Shown piece after piece: positions 36,163 through 46,612 of a DNA stretch of 64,000 nt. This DNA comes from Bifidobacterium canis (GTDB taxonomy: Bacteria; Actinomycetota; Actinomycetes; Actinomycetales; Bifidobacteriaceae), in assembly GCF_009727065.1 (NCBI RefSeq), contig NZ_WNLP01000001.1, positions 124,001 to 188,000 of the forward strand, in the 5' to 3' direction. The first letter of the stretch is position 1. Each line of letters begins with the position of its first letter. The translations under genes were made by a program, and so were the position numbers. The notes below the pieces were generated by a model. The model saw nothing but the letters and a program-made list of their open reading frames with translations. It had not been told where the DNA came from and did no database searches.

Positions 36163-38865
36163 ATGTCGCTGCATGACGAACAGTTGGATTCCCTTCAGGT
36201 GGGCGATCGCTCGTATGACTATTACCGCATTGCCGATCTGGATGGCATCGACCACCTGCCGTATTCATTGAAAGTGCTTGTCGAGAACCTGGTTCGCAAC
36301 ATCGACGGTGCGAATATCACCGACGAGCAGGTGCGTGAACTGCTCGCATGGGATCCAGCGGCGGATCCGAGCCACGAGATCCAGTTCACTCCATCACGAG
36401 TCGTCATGCAGGATTTCACCGGCGTGCCCTGCATCGTCGATCTGGCTACGATGCGCGATGCCGTCAAGAACCTCGGCGGCAATCCGGAGGTCATCAACCC
36501 GCAGGTGCAGTCCGACATGATCATCGACCATTCGGTGCAGATCGACGCTTATGGCGTCGACAATGCGGTTGAGATCAACATGGACATCGAATACAAGCGC
36601 AATGCGGAACGCTACCAGTTCCTGCGCTGGGGTCAGCAAGCTTTCGAGAACTTCCGTGTGGTGCCGCCGGGAACAGGCATCATCCATCAGGTCAACATCG
36701 AATACCTGGCACAGGTTGTGATGAGCCGCCCGTTCGGTGACGGCAACACGCTGGCCTACTTGGATTCCTGCGTAGGCACCGACTCGCACACCACCACTGT
36801 CAACGGTCTGGGCGTGCTGGGCTGGGGCGTCGGCGGCATCGAAGCCGAGGCCGCCATGCTCGGCCAGCCGATCTCAATGCTCGTGCCACGCGTCGTCGGC
36901 TTCAAGCTCACCGGCTCCATTCCGGAAGGCGTCACCGCCACCGACGTGGTGCTGACGATCACCGACATGCTGCGTCAGCACGGCGTAGTCGGCAAATTCG
37001 TGGAATTCTACGGCGAAGGCATCAAGTCGGTACCGCTCGCCAACCGTGCCACCATCGGCAACATGAGCCCAGAATTTGGCTCCACCTGCGGCATCTTCCC
37101 GATCGACGAGGTGACGCTCGACTACCTGCGTCTGACCGGCCGCTCCGAGGAACAGGTGGCGCTCGTCGAAGCCTATGCGAAGGCAAACAAGCTGTGGCAC
37201 GACGTCGACGACCCGAACTTCGTGGAACCGCAGTACTCCGAATACCTCGAACTCGACCTGTCGACTGTCGTGCCATCCATCGCCGGCCCGAAGCGCCCGC
37301 AGGACCGCATCGAACTGGCCAAGTCGAAGCAGCTGTTCGAAGAAACGTTGCCGCAGTACGTGACGAACGACACGAACTACGATCCGATTCCGGTCTCCAC
37401 CGACTTCCGTGGCGACTTCGACTTGAAGAACGGTGACGTGGCCATCGCGTCGATCACCTCGTGCACCAACACGTCGAACCCGTCGGTGATGATCGCCGCT
37501 GGCCTCATCGCCCGCAGCGCCGTAGCCAAAGGCCTGAAGCCGAAGCCATGGGTGAAGACCTCGCTCGCGCCGGGATCCCAGGTGGTTGCCGACTACTTGC
37601 AGCAGGCTGGTCTCCAAGACGATCTTGACAAGCTCGGCTATCAGTTGGTCGGTTTCGGATGCGCCACCTGCATCGGCAACTCCGGCCCACTGCTGCCGGA
37701 GATCTCCGAAGCGATCAACGCCAATGATCTGACCGTCACCGCAGTGCTGTCGGGCAACCGCAACTTCGAAGGCCGCATCAGTCCGGATGTCAAGATGAAC
37801 TATCTGGCATCGCCGCCGCTTGTCATCGCATATGCGCTCGCCGGCACGATGGACTTCGACTTCGAGACGCAGCCACTTGGCGTCGACAAGGATGGCAACG
37901 AGGTGTTCCTCAAAGACATCTGGCCTACGAACGCCGAAGTGGAGCAGGTGGTGAGCGGCAACGTGAACCGCGACATGTTCCTCAACGATTACGCGTCCGT
38001 GTTCGAAGGCGACGCCCGTTGGAAAGGCCTCGACGTGCCGGAAGGTGAATTGTTCGCATGGGATCCGGAATCCACCTATGTGCGCCGCCAGACCTTCTTC
38101 GACGGCATGAGCGCGGACCCGGCTCCGGTGCACGACATCCGTGGCGCTCGCGTGCTTGCCCTGCTCGGCGATTCCGTCACCACCGATCACATTTCCCCGG
38201 CAGGTGCTTTCAAGGCTACGAGCCCTGCGGGTGAATACCTGATCGAGCATGGTGTCGAGCCGAAGGACTTCAATTCCTACGGTTCGCGTCGTGGCAACCA
38301 CGAGGTCATGGTTCGTGGCACCTTCGGCAACATCCGCCTGCGTAACCTGCTGCTCGCTTCGGTGGGCGAGGAGATCGTGCCGGGTGGCTACACCTATGAC
38401 TTCCTTGCGATGAAGCCGACGACCATCTTCGACGCGTCGCGTGACTACATCAAGAACGACATTCCGCTTGTGGTGCTCGGCGGCAAGGAATACGGTACCG
38501 GCTCCTCCCGCGACTGGGCGGCCAAGGGCACTGCCATGCTCGGCGTCAAGGCCGTGATCGTCGAGAGCTTCGAACGCATCCACCGTTCCAACCTGATCGG
38601 CATGGGCGTGCTCCCGTTGCAGTTCCCGGAGGGTGAATCCGCCGAATCGCTGGGTCTCGACGGCACCGAGATCTACAACATCGACGGCATCGAAGCGCTC
38701 AACAACGGTGAAACCCCGTCCATCGTGCATGTCGAAGCTGTGCATGCAGACGGTTCCCGCACTGAGTTCGAGGCCGTTGTGCGCATCGATACGCCAGGTG
38801 AGGCCGACTACTACCGCAATGGCGGCATCCTGCAGTACGTGCTCCGCAACCTGATGAGCGCCTGA
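36163..38865 (+). CDS. acn: Aconitate hydratase A
   Basis: This is the citrate-isocitrate isomerase of the AcnA/IRP1 type, 900 residues. The 4Fe-4S ligands lie in [12 protein letters not shown] and in [11 protein letters not shown]. Other landmarks are [18 protein letters not shown] and the C-terminal swivel domain with [13 protein letters not shown] and [13 protein letters not shown]. The ATG at 36163 follows GGAGGA; the frame from 36136 is upstream leader. Bifidobacteria have a partial TCA cycle, so the main role is probably 2-oxoglutarate supply for glutamate. A strong terminator follows. Confidence 0.97.
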   Translation: MSLHDEQLDSLQVGDRSYDYYRIADLDGIDHLPYSLKVLVENLVRNIDGANITDEQVRELLAWDPAADPSHEIQFTPSRVVMQDFTGVPCIVDLATMRDAVKNLGGNPEVINPQVQSDMIIDHSVQIDAYGVDNAVEINMDIEYKRNAERYQFLRWGQQAFENFRVVPPGTGIIHQVNIEYLAQVVMSRPFGDGNTLAYLDSCVGTDSHTTTVNGLGVLGWGVGGIEAEAAMLGQPISMLVPRVVGFKLTGSIPEGVTATDVVLTITDMLRQHGVVGKFVEFYGEGIKSVPLANRATIGNMSPEFGSTCGIFPIDEVTLDYLRLTGRSEEQVALVEAYAKANKLWHDVDDPNFVEPQYSEYLELDLSTVVPSIAGPKRPQDRIELAKSKQLFEETLPQYVTNDTNYDPIPVSTDFRGDFDLKNGDVAIASITSCTNTSNPSVMIAAGLIARSAVAKGLKPKPWVKTSLAPGSQVVADYLQQAGLQDDLDKLGYQLVGFGCATCIGNSGPLLPEISEAINANDLTVTAVLSGNRNFEGRISPDVKMNYLASPPLVIAYALAGTMDFDFETQPLGVDKDGNEVFLKDIWPTNAEVEQVVSGNVNRDMFLNDYASVFEGDARWKGLDVPEGELFAWDPESTYVRRQTFFDGMSADPAPVHDIRGARVLALLGDSVTTDHISPAGAFKATSPAGEYLIEHGVEPKDFNSYGSRRGNHEVMVRGTFGNIRLRNLLLASVGEEIVPGGYTYDFLAMKPTTIFDASRDYIKNDIPLVVLGGKEYGTGSSRDWAAKGTAMLGVKAVIVESFERIHRSNLIGMGVLPLQFPEGESAESLGLDGTEIYNIDGIEALNNGETPSIVHVEAVHADGSRTEFEAVVRIDTPGEADYYRNGGILQYVLRNLMSA

Positions 38866-38900
38866 TGTTTTATGCTGCGTAGAGAATCTGATAGGGATTA

Positions 38901-38950
38901 ATAGAGATTCGGGGCTGGACGCAATTCTGCATCCAGCCCCGAATCTCTAT
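38901..38950. terminator. Terminator of acn
   Basis: A perfect 19-bp stem (38901-38919 and 38932-38950) with a 12-base loop follows the acn stop by 35 bp. Confidence 0.9.
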
Positions 38951-39151
38951 CTATGTATAAGCGACAACATCGATAAGCTGTGTAATGCGAGTCTGATTTT
39001 CCGAGCATGGTAATGCGATTGATGAAGATAATGCCTTAATCCAATATATCTCATCAGACGTGCGTATTATTCGAATTCTGGCTAGGCAATAGTACATTCT
39101 TTGTGGTTCGTGTACCATCAAAATCGTCAAATAAATTAAGAAGGGTGAATA

Positions 39152-41123
39152 ATGAGCGATATTTTAATGACGAAATATCCGGCTTTCAATGATGAACCAG
39201 CAGCTCCATCAGAAATCGAAGAAGATAGTCTGCATGTAAGGAAATATCTCGATGCTTTCACCGAGTTCATTCGTAATTGCGAGACGCCGATGACTGTTGC
39301 GATTCAAGGGGATTGGGGTAGCGGCAAAACCTCCGCAATCAATTACATCACGGAACAACTGGAAAAGGATGACAAGAACATCATCCTGAAATTCAATACT
39401 TGGCAGTACTCGCAATTCAATTTGGGCGATGATCTTTCTTTCTCTCTTCTGCGAGGCATTTTTGAACGTTTGGAGCCTGAACAATTAAAGAGACAAAAAG
39501 ATAGCACGGCTGAAATGCTCAACAAGCTGAAATCCATTTTCAAAACGGTCAGTGCTCTGACTTCTCCGACCATTCGTTATCTTGCGAATATGATTGGCCC
39601 TGGCGGATTAGCAAACGTATTCGCTGAAACAGGGCAAAATATTGCCGAGCGTAAAGAGGAGATTCAGCAGAATTCTTCATTACCGGAAAAATTACAAGAA
39701 GAATCCCCTGCTTCAATGTTGGAGGATTTACGCAAAAATTTGGAAAGCTATATCGATGAGGTTACAAAGATTGATGAGAACGATAAAGATAAGAAAAGAA
39801 AATGGAAAATAGGTCATCAGAGCGAAAAAGATAACGCATCGCATCGCAGAATTTACATCATGATCGATGATCTCGATCGTTTGGAACCCGAGCGAGCGGT
39901 TGAGATTATGGAGGCCCTCAAGACCTTCCTCAATGTACCTAACTGCATATTTATTTTGGCCATCGATTTCAACGTGGTGTTGCGTGGGGTGCGAAAGAAA
40001 TATGGTGATGATTTCACGGAGGATAAAGGTCGCGCATTCTTTGACAAGATTATTCAGGTTCCGTTCAATCTGCCGGTCGGTGCCTATTCTCTTAACAATT
40101 ATGTGAAGAGGTTCGTATCCAATTTGAGCGATGCGGATCAGGATTTCTATATGCGCATTCTTCAGACGACGGTGGGGAACAATCCGCGATCCATTAAGCG
40201 TATATTCAATACGTTTAATTTGACCCGTTCTATTTCAGACTCGGAGAGCCTTCAGGATGCCAATAAAAACGAATCGGATATATTCGCTATGCTGTGCTTC
40301 CAAAAAGATATCCAAGAGTGTTCGAAGATCTGGCCATCGAGACGCGAGGAGACCAAAAGGCAACGGATTATCTCACCACATTGGAAAATGATCTTGCCGA
40401 TGACTCTGATACCTGGCAGGATCTGAGCCGTAATGACCGTATTTCTCTTACTCGTATGCTGGTGGAGTTCGGAGAACATTTTGGTTATAACGATTCAGGA
40501 GGCAAGCATGATTCTGAAAGTGATGATGATCAGGCTGAGGAACGGTTACGTCAGGCTTTGATGAATGTTGCCGTCACCTCAATTCGTTCAGCATCCAATG
40601 ACGAACAGGAGGAGGACCCCACTCGGAACGCCGAAGATCTTCGGGAGCTTCGGGTTGATGCGAATGGCATCACCATGATTAATTCAGATGGCAAGTACAA
40701 AAATCGTTACTTGCCGGAGCCAAGCTTGTCGGAGCGACATTGGATGGTATACCGATAGATAGCGCAAATTGGAGTGCGCTATCGAATGCCATCATTAAGA
40801 CATATGCCAGTGTGATTGAGCGGAATGATAAAATTGGTGATGGCACGTCCGGAGACATTACACATAAGCACTTCCGCTATTTCCGAGATGAGCACAAAGC
40901 GGAGAGCTACCGTCGGAATATAACAAAAGGGGATGGAAGTCCGCTAAAACAGAGCAATATCAAAGCTACGGAGGTAATGGTCGACGGTGTAAAAGGATAT
41001 GTGGTAGCCAACCACATGGGTAATGCCGTCAACCTCGAAGGAGTGAAGAATTTGATTGCCGCATATGCGGAGATGAATGAAATCGCATCTTCACCGGTGC
41101 TCGTGGTGAAATTCCAAAGATAA
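39152..41123 (+). pseudogene. KAP-family P-loop NTPase, interrupted by two 1-base deletions
   Basis: Walker A is GDWGSGKTS (starting at residue 53) and Walker B is RIYIMIDDLDRLEPE (near residue 234). The NPRSIKRIFNTF segment follows; these are all KAP hallmarks. No membrane helices are obvious, although many KAP proteins have them inserted. As read there are three overlapping frames: 39152-40426, then to 40758, then to 41123. One extra A at 40302-40306 and one at 40722-40723 restore a single protein of about 657 residues (QKRYPRVFEDL; PEPKLVGATLDGIPID). It is clearly AT-richer than the flanks, so probably acquired. KAP NTPases include phage-exclusion proteins such as PifA. Confidence 0.82.
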
Positions 41124-41190
41124 AAGATAGTGGTGCGAATATATCGCGGCATATGTTCCGCAACCTGATGCGTAACGAGTGATGCAATGC

Positions 41191-41230
41191 GAATGGTCGG
41201 GCATCATCTTCTGATGGTGCCCGACCATTC
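41191..41230. terminator. Bidirectional terminator between the KAP and small membrane protein genes
   Basis: An 18-bp stem with one G-U pair (41191-41208 and 41213-41230) and a TTCT loop lies between two convergent genes. Confidence 0.85.
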
Positions 41231-41249
41231 GGTCTCTCAACCAGCAAAC

Positions 41250-41492
41250 TTACTTATTCGACTTCTTCTGGGATTGTGCGTTGATGACTGCCTGCACACG
41301 TTCCTCCTGCAGAGCTTCACGAGTTCGCTGGAGCTGATCTTCCTTGGTTTCCGGCGTATGCACCAGACCCATCTGCTTGTATGCGTCGATGGTACCGGCG
41401 CGAACGGCCGCACGAATCACGTAATACAACGCCCAGATGGCGATGGCGACGACGATGATGGTGAACAACGATGTCCAAACGAAAGCGCTCAT
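41250..41492 (-). CDS. Small membrane protein, unknown function
   Basis: The protein has 80 residues: one N-terminal helix (MSAFVWTSLFTIIVVAIAIW, roughly residues 5-27), then a charged, helical tail rich in Gln and Glu (LQRTREALQEERVQAVINAQ). The AAGGAGAAATC site before the ATG at 41492 fixes the start; the longer open frame to 41687 overlaps the divergent acetyltransferase. Its topology suggests a cytoplasmic coiled coil tethered to the membrane. Family not recognised. Confidence 0.8.
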   Translation of the reverse strand: MSAFVWTSLFTIIVVAIAIWALYYVIRAAVRAGTIDAYKQMGLVHTPETKEDQLQRTREALQEERVQAVINAQSQKKSNK

Positions 41493-41622
41493 GATTTCTC
41501 CTTGCCTCATAATGGGAATATCAACACATCCCATGGCAGTCATTCTAATTTCGCTTGAGTGTGCACAACTACAATGGCCGCTAACAGCGGAGCACGCCAC
41601 AGTGGCTGCTACTATAAGTGAT

Positions 41623-42267
41623 ATGTCAACTGCTTTCGAACCTGATACCCGTGAATATGATCGCATGATCAGCGGCGAACTGTACATCGCTCAAGATGCT
41701 CACCTCGCAGAGCTCAGCCGCAAGAAACGTAGGCTGATCCAGGCGATCAACACTTCCCCCTACGATGCTTTCAGCGAGCGAGATCAGATGTTCCATGAAC
41801 TGTTCGGTGCTTTTGGGGAAAACTCGTTCATCGACCCGCCGTTCTACAGCGACTACGGTTGCAATACGTTCATCGGAAGCAACATGTATGCGAACATGGA
41901 CTGCATGTTCCTCGACGTTGCGCCGATCACCATTGGAGACAATGTGTTCTTCGGTCCGCGCGTGGGCCTGTATACGCCATACCATCCGATTGACGCGCAG
42001 GCGCGCAACGAGCAGCTCGAAGGTGGCAAGCCCATCGTCATCGGCAACGACGTGTGGTTCGGCGGCAACGTGGTCGTATGCCCGGGTGTCACCATCGGCG
42101 ATGACGTGGTTATCGGCGCAGGCTCCGTGGTGACGAAAGACATTCCTTCGCACAGCATCGCCGTCGGCAATCCGTGCCATGTGATTCGCACTATTGGCAA
42201 GAGTGATCGTGACTACTGGCGTGCCAAAGCCGACGAATACCGTGCTTGGCGTGAACAGGCCGAGTAA
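41623..42267 (+). CDS. Maltose/galactoside O-acetyltransferase-like hexapeptide enzyme
   Basis: The protein has 214 residues with an N-terminal Mac domain (YDRMISGELYIAQDAHLAELSRKKRRLIQAIN). A left-handed beta-helix with hexapeptide repeats follows (TFIGSNMYANMDCMFLDVAPITIG..., VWFGGNVVVCPGVTIGDDVVIGAGSVVTKDIP). The catalytic His region is TPYHPIDAQAR. It would transfer acetyl from acetyl-CoA to a sugar. The start at 41623 is preferred because the Mac domain begins just after it; a TATAAG lies immediately upstream and the transcript may be nearly leaderless. Confidence 0.92.
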   Translation: MSTAFEPDTREYDRMISGELYIAQDAHLAELSRKKRRLIQAINTSPYDAFSERDQMFHELFGAFGENSFIDPPFYSDYGCNTFIGSNMYANMDCMFLDVAPITIGDNVFFGPRVGLYTPYHPIDAQARNEQLEGGKPIVIGNDVWFGGNVVVCPGVTIGDDVVIGAGSVVTKDIPSHSIAVGNPCHVIRTIGKSDRDYWRAKADEYRAWREQAE

Positions 42268-42268
42268 A

Positions 42269-42335
42269 TTGGAAAATACGCCGGTTAGTTGGAAAATACG
42301 TCACTTTTCAGACCAAAATGTGACGTATTTTCCAA
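42269..42335. repeat. Three copies of TTGGAAAATACG, two forming a hairpin
   Basis: Direct copies lie at 42269-42280 and 42289-42300, and an inverted copy at 42324-42335. The second and third form a 16-bp perfect stem (42289-42304 and 42320-42335) with a 15-base loop. It directly follows the acetyltransferase stop and may end its transcript. Confidence 0.75.
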
Positions 42336-42456
42336 ATAACGCGCGTGATTTCCGATTAGACATAACGTGACGGCGATACCTGCGATAGGTTGAATTCCAC
42401 ATATTCACAAGCACGCATATGTGCATACTGATCGCTGCAATCCTTGGTAGAATGAC

Positions 42457-43091
42457 GTGGTGGATATGAAGCGAACAGCATTGATCATAGTGGACGTTCA
42501 GCCGACGTTCTGCGAAGGTGGGGAACTGGCCGTGGAAGGCGGCAACGCAACGGCGCGCGCCATTCAAGATTTCGTGATGCGTAACCGGGGCGATTACCAA
42601 CTGATAGTCACCACGCAGGATTGGCATATCGAGCCTGGGAATCATTGGGCTGAGCAACCTGATTTCGTGGATACTTGGCCACGTCACGGAGTCGCAGGAA
42701 CGCCGAATGCAGCATTGCATCCAGCGATTGCGAGTCTGAATATAGGGCATCATGTGAAAAGGGGCAGTACAGCGCCGCGTATTCAGGCTTCGAGGGCATT
42801 GAAGACAACGGTGACCGGTTGCAGACACCCGAGGAGGTCGAACAGGCTCTGGTAGAAGGCCGCACACTCAACCGACTTCTGCAAAACCACGGCATCACCG
42901 ACGTTGACATTGTTGGCATTGCGTTATCTCATTGCGTGCGAGACACCGCGCTCGATGCAAAGCAACGCGGCTTTGCCGTTCGAGTGCTGCGCGATTTGAC
43001 CGTGCCGGTGAGTGCCGAATTGGGCGAGCAGGCGGTTAACCGTATGCGTGCCGTCGGCATCGATGTAGTCGATGTGACGGAAGGGGAATAA
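42457..43091 (+). pseudogene. pncA: Nicotinamidase, interrupted by a 1-base deletion
   Basis: This enzyme hydrolyses nicotinamide to nicotinate for NAD salvage. The N-terminus ALIIVDVQPTFCEGG has the catalytic Asp, and TTQDWHIEPGNHW has the metal-site residues. The frame breaks at the AAAA at 42757-42760. Five A bases give HHVKKGQYSAAYSGFEG, keeping the catalytic Lys, and continue to GIALSHCVRDTALDA with the nucleophile Cys. The repaired length is about 208-211 residues; GTG 42457 and ATG 42466 are both possible starts. Together with NiaP and NrtR at the window start, it covers niacin salvage. The DUF262 gene starts 2 bases after its stop. Confidence 0.87.
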
Positions 43092-43093
43092 CC

Positions 43094-45187
43094 ATGTCGA
43101 TCAATGCGAGCGAAAAGCCGCTGTCGAAAGTGTTCACGTCGGACTACCGTTTTGCGATTCCGTCGTTCCAGCGCTCGTACAGTTGGCATCCTGAGCAGAT
43201 GCGCCAGCTGATCAACGATGTGATCGACGCGTGCGCCGTGCAAGACAGCTCATATTTTCTCGGTTCGCTTATTCTGGTGCGCGACGAGCATGGCATCCAT
43301 CAGGTGATCGACGGGCAGCAACGCCTGGTGTCGCTCTCGATTCTGTTCTCCGTGCTGCTCGCCCTGGAAGATGACTCGCAGCTGGCGCACAGTCTCGAGG
43401 GACTGCTCGTTGAATCCGGCGACAAACTACGCGGCATAGAAACCGAGCCGCGACTGCGCTTGCGCGAACAGGACGAGGAGTTCTTCCGCGAATACGTGCA
43501 GCAAGGCGATTTGGAGGCATTGTTCGATCTGCGAGAGAACGACATTCAAACGCAGGCACAGCGCAACATTCGCGACAATGCACAATGTGCATACGATATT
43601 CTCGCGTCGATGAAAGTCGAAGAGCGCCGCGTATTCGCGTCATATCTAGTCAACAACGTGTTCTTCGTGATCGTGACGACCGGTGATATCTCCGGCGCCT
43701 ATCGCATCTTCGACGTGATGAACATGCGCGGCATGCCGCTCACCCCGTCCGACGTGTTCAAAGCCAAAGTGGTCTCCGGCATCTCCCCGGCGGCACGTGA
43801 CGCCTACGCACGCTATTGGGACGACATCATGGAGCCGATGGGAGACGACAACGCGCGCATCGAAGCGTTCTTCGCCGACCTCGACCTCATCTACACGAAG
43901 ACGCCACTGTGCGAATCGCTGATCGCCGACTTCACCGATCACGTGCTCGACAAATACATACGAAAAGACAAAGGCATCGACTTCATCGATGACGTGCTGC
44001 GCCCATACGCCATCTGCGCCGACATCATCGACAGGCCGGGGGAGAGCCTGTTGCCGGACGACATCGCCGACCTGCTCATCGGCTTGAACGACTACCCGTC
44101 AACCGACTGGAAGCCGGTGGCGATGTGGATTCTGACGCATTCACTGAACGGTCTCGACGACCCAGACACCGTGGTTACGCGCACCCAACTGAACAATGGA
44201 GGTGACGCAAGCCGCGCGGTTCGATTGCACGACGCGAGCCGTCTTCGTGAGGTATTGCAGGCGCTCGACCGCGTGACCGGCATCGATTGTTTGAATGGCA
44301 AAAGCATGCTCGAACGACGCACTCGCGCGGCGACGATCATACGCGACCTCAGCAAGAACATGCCATTGCAGCGCATCGCCGGATTCCACGTGGACGGCGA
44401 CGAGCAACGGCTCGCAATGCTGCACTTGCGCGGCGAGCTCTCCATTGATGACAACATGAAACGATTGTTGCTCATCCGCGCGAACGAACAGCTCGCCGGT
44501 GGGCGGATCACACGCCCGCGCTCGCTGCGCGCGGTGCCTCTGATTCCAGAACATGTGCCGGCAGACAGTGAGTTCGCCTCATGGCCGGCGGGGCAGTGCG
44601 ATTACTGGGCAGAGCGCATCGGCAACTTCGTGCTGACGCAGGCCACGAAGAAGTCCGTGGACGAGTTCAGCGGGTTCAACGAACGCCGCGCCCGCATCCT
44701 GAGGAGTTCAAGCTCACGGCAGTTCCCGCTGACGCGCACGCTGGGGGACTTGGAACGGCTCACCCCACAGTTCCTGCAACTGCGGCAGAACCAGATCGTC
44801 GAACTGATCGCGCAATCATGGCATATCAGTTACGATGACGTGATGATCGACTCTGTGGCACCAGAGGAGGCGGAACGTCAGGCACGCGAAGCCGAACACC
44901 GCAGCCGCCGCACATCGAAACGCGTGGGCATCGGGCAGGTGGTGCGCGCCGGCCTGCTCAACGTGGGCGACGTGTTCGTATGGAACCGCCCGCGCAAGCA
45001 CGAGGTGCTGAAAGTCACCGTCACCGAGAACGGATTGCGTGGCGAAGATGGCACCGAATACGCGACACCGACCGCCGCGGCACGCGGCGTGGGAGGCGTG
45101 AGCAGCGCCAGCCTGAACGTGTGGAAACGCGAATCGGACGGCCGCGCATTGAGCGACATCTGGAAGACCTACCGCGTCTCCATGTGA
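43094..45187 (+). CDS. DUF262-HNH (DUF1524)-RAMA protein, predicted modification-dependent nuclease
   Basis: The protein has 697 residues in three parts. The N-terminal DUF262 domain has IPSFQRSYSW and the DGQQR motif (residues 72-76), the ParB/sulfiredoxin-like NTP site of GmrS-type enzymes. A DUF1524 HNH-like region has LIPEHVP and then WAERIGNFVLT with following Asn/Arg residues. The C-terminus (about 610-697) matches the RAMA fold: VVRAGLLNVGDVFVW, LRGEDGTEYATPTAAARGV, LNVWKRES. RAMA domains are predicted readers of modified DNA bases, so the whole suggests a type IV restriction enzyme. It begins 2 bases after pncA. No methyltransferase is adjacent. Confidence 0.85.
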   Translation: MSINASEKPLSKVFTSDYRFAIPSFQRSYSWHPEQMRQLINDVIDACAVQDSSYFLGSLILVRDEHGIHQVIDGQQRLVSLSILFSVLLALEDDSQLAHSLEGLLVESGDKLRGIETEPRLRLREQDEEFFREYVQQGDLEALFDLRENDIQTQAQRNIRDNAQCAYDILASMKVEERRVFASYLVNNVFFVIVTTGDISGAYRIFDVMNMRGMPLTPSDVFKAKVVSGISPAARDAYARYWDDIMEPMGDDNARIEAFFADLDLIYTKTPLCESLIADFTDHVLDKYIRKDKGIDFIDDVLRPYAICADIIDRPGESLLPDDIADLLIGLNDYPSTDWKPVAMWILTHSLNGLDDPDTVVTRTQLNNGGDASRAVRLHDASRLREVLQALDRVTGIDCLNGKSMLERRTRAATIIRDLSKNMPLQRIAGFHVDGDEQRLAMLHLRGELSIDDNMKRLLLIRANEQLAGGRITRPRSLRAVPLIPEHVPADSEFASWPAGQCDYWAERIGNFVLTQATKKSVDEFSGFNERRARILRSSSSRQFPLTRTLGDLERLTPQFLQLRQNQIVELIAQSWHISYDDVMIDSVAPEEAERQAREAEHRSRRTSKRVGIGQVVRAGLLNVGDVFVWNRPRKHEVLKVTVTENGLRGEDGTEYATPTAAARGVGGVSSASLNVWKRESDGRALSDIWKTYRVSM

Positions 45188-45223
45188 TTCTTTGCACCGC
45201 AAGTACTGCACGGTATCACACGC

Positions 45224-45269
45224 AGTGGGCGTATGGCATGCGGGATAACCCGCACGCCATACGCCCACT
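45224..45269. terminator. Bidirectional terminator between the DUF262 and ABC permease genes
   Basis: A stem of about 20 bp with one mismatch (45224-45245 and 45250-45269) and a tight loop is followed by TTTT on the plus strand. The flanking genes converge. Confidence 0.85.
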
Positions 45270-45307
45270 TTTGATTCTAAGAAAGCGAATTGCTTGAATT
45301 CGCCAGT

Positions 45308-46612
45308 TTACGCTTCGGCGAGCTGCGTGGTGGCGCTCGCCTGCAGATTCGGACGGCTGCGGCGCAGCTTCGAGAAGGCGAGTCCCAGGCAGATGAACGC
45401 GATGCCGAACAGCAGCACGAGGCCATTGTTGGCAAGCCATGCGCCAGCATCAACGGCGTTGCTTGCACCGCCGGCCGCGGTGATGGACTGGCAGTACCAC
45501 CAGCCGGGCAGGAGCTTGCCGATCATGATCATGATCCTGGGCATCATGTCGATGGGGAAGGCCATGCCCGATGTGAACATGACGAGCAGACCGAACACAT
45601 TGGCGATCGCATTGACCGCAACGGCGTTGACGGCGAGCATGCTCACCATGAAGCCGCTGGCCACGGCAACGAGTGCATACAGAACCAGAGATCCGGCGCA
45701 CATCGCCACCGAAGCCGGGGCAAGACCGCTTACAGGCAGTCCGGCCAAAGCCGGCAATGCGAGCGAAATCGCCAGATACACCAGTGCGATGACCACGGCG
45801 AACACGCCACAGGCGGCGAACTGTTGGAGCATCATCGACCCCGAGCGTTGCGGGGCGGCATACAGGCGGCGGCGCACATTCGCGTCGGCGAACGAGTTCA
45901 TCGTCAACGCGGTGACGACCAGCATGGCGGCGAGCAGCGGGTAGACGCCCATCTTCACGGAGGTGACGAATGCGACGCGTGCGGATTCCTGCGCATCGGT
46001 GGCGCTGTGCGGGTCGTCGGCGACGCTGATTGTCGGATATGAGTTCTCGTTGCCGTCCAGTGCATCGACCACGTGCTGCGCCGCGGTAGTCAGCGAAGTC
46101 GCGGTTATTGCGCTGCCGCCGGCGCCATGTTGGGCAAGCGCCTCGGTACGCGTCAGATTCAGGAAGTTGTTCACCTGCAGTTGCGCAAGAGACCCATACG
46201 CGCCGGTGAAACTGACCACCGTATCAAGCTCGGGCACATCCGTGCCGTCAGTAATCGTCTGAGCGAAACGGTCGGCGAAGCCTTGCGGCACGATCACGAT
46301 CAGATCGGTGTAATTCGAGGCCACAGCGGTCTGCAATTCCTCGTCGCTGCCGCCAACGTCCACCAGATCGCAGTCCTTGGCGAGGAACTCGTTCAGGGAA
46401 CGAACCAGCGCATCGGAATCATCGTCATCGCGGTTCACCACGGAGACTTCCGGGCGTGCGGAAGCGAAGGTCGTGGAATTGTCGGAATGCGCGAGATTCT
46501 GGATGATCGACCAGCTCAAACCGAACATCATCAGGCACAGCCAGACGACGTAGATCATGATCATCAGCTTCTTGGAAACCAGGACTTTGAGGGAAGCCTT
46601 AAAGGTGCTCAT
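45308..46612 (-). CDS. ABC-2 type permease (second subunit)
   Basis: The protein has 434 residues. One N-terminal helix is followed by a large external domain (about residues 40-230) and then five or six C-terminal helices, the YhgE/DrrB-like ABC-2 layout. The start at 46612 (MSTFKASLK) has GGAGGCAAC upstream and lies 14 bases inside the preceding permease gene, so the two are coupled. The C-terminal tail is basic (KLRRSRPN). It forms a heterodimeric exporter with the next two genes. Confidence 0.88.
   Translation of the reverse strand: MSTFKASLKVLVSKKLMIMIYVVWLCLMMFGLSWSIIQNLAHSDNSTTFASARPEVSVVNRDDDDSDALVRSLNEFLAKDCDLVDVGGSDEELQTAVASNYTDLIVIVPQGFADRFAQTITDGTDVPELDTVVSFTGAYGSLAQLQVNNFLNLTRTEALAQHGAGGSAITATSLTTAAQHVVDALDGNENSYPTISVADDPHSATDAQESARVAFVTSVKMGVYPLLAAMLVVTALTMNSFADANVRRRLYAAPQRSGSMMLQQFAACGVFAVVIALVYLAISLALPALAGLPVSGLAPASVAMCAGSLVLYALVAVASGFMVSMLAVNAVAVNAIANVFGLLVMFTSGMAFPIDMMPRIMIMIGKLLPGWWYCQSITAAGGASNAVDAGAWLANNGLVLLFGIAFICLGLAFSKLRRSRPNLQASATTQLAEA

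Noticed and set aside
41493-41687. Upstream extension of the small membrane protein
   Set aside because: It would overlap the divergent acetyltransferase start; AAGGAG before the ATG at 41492 fixes the start.
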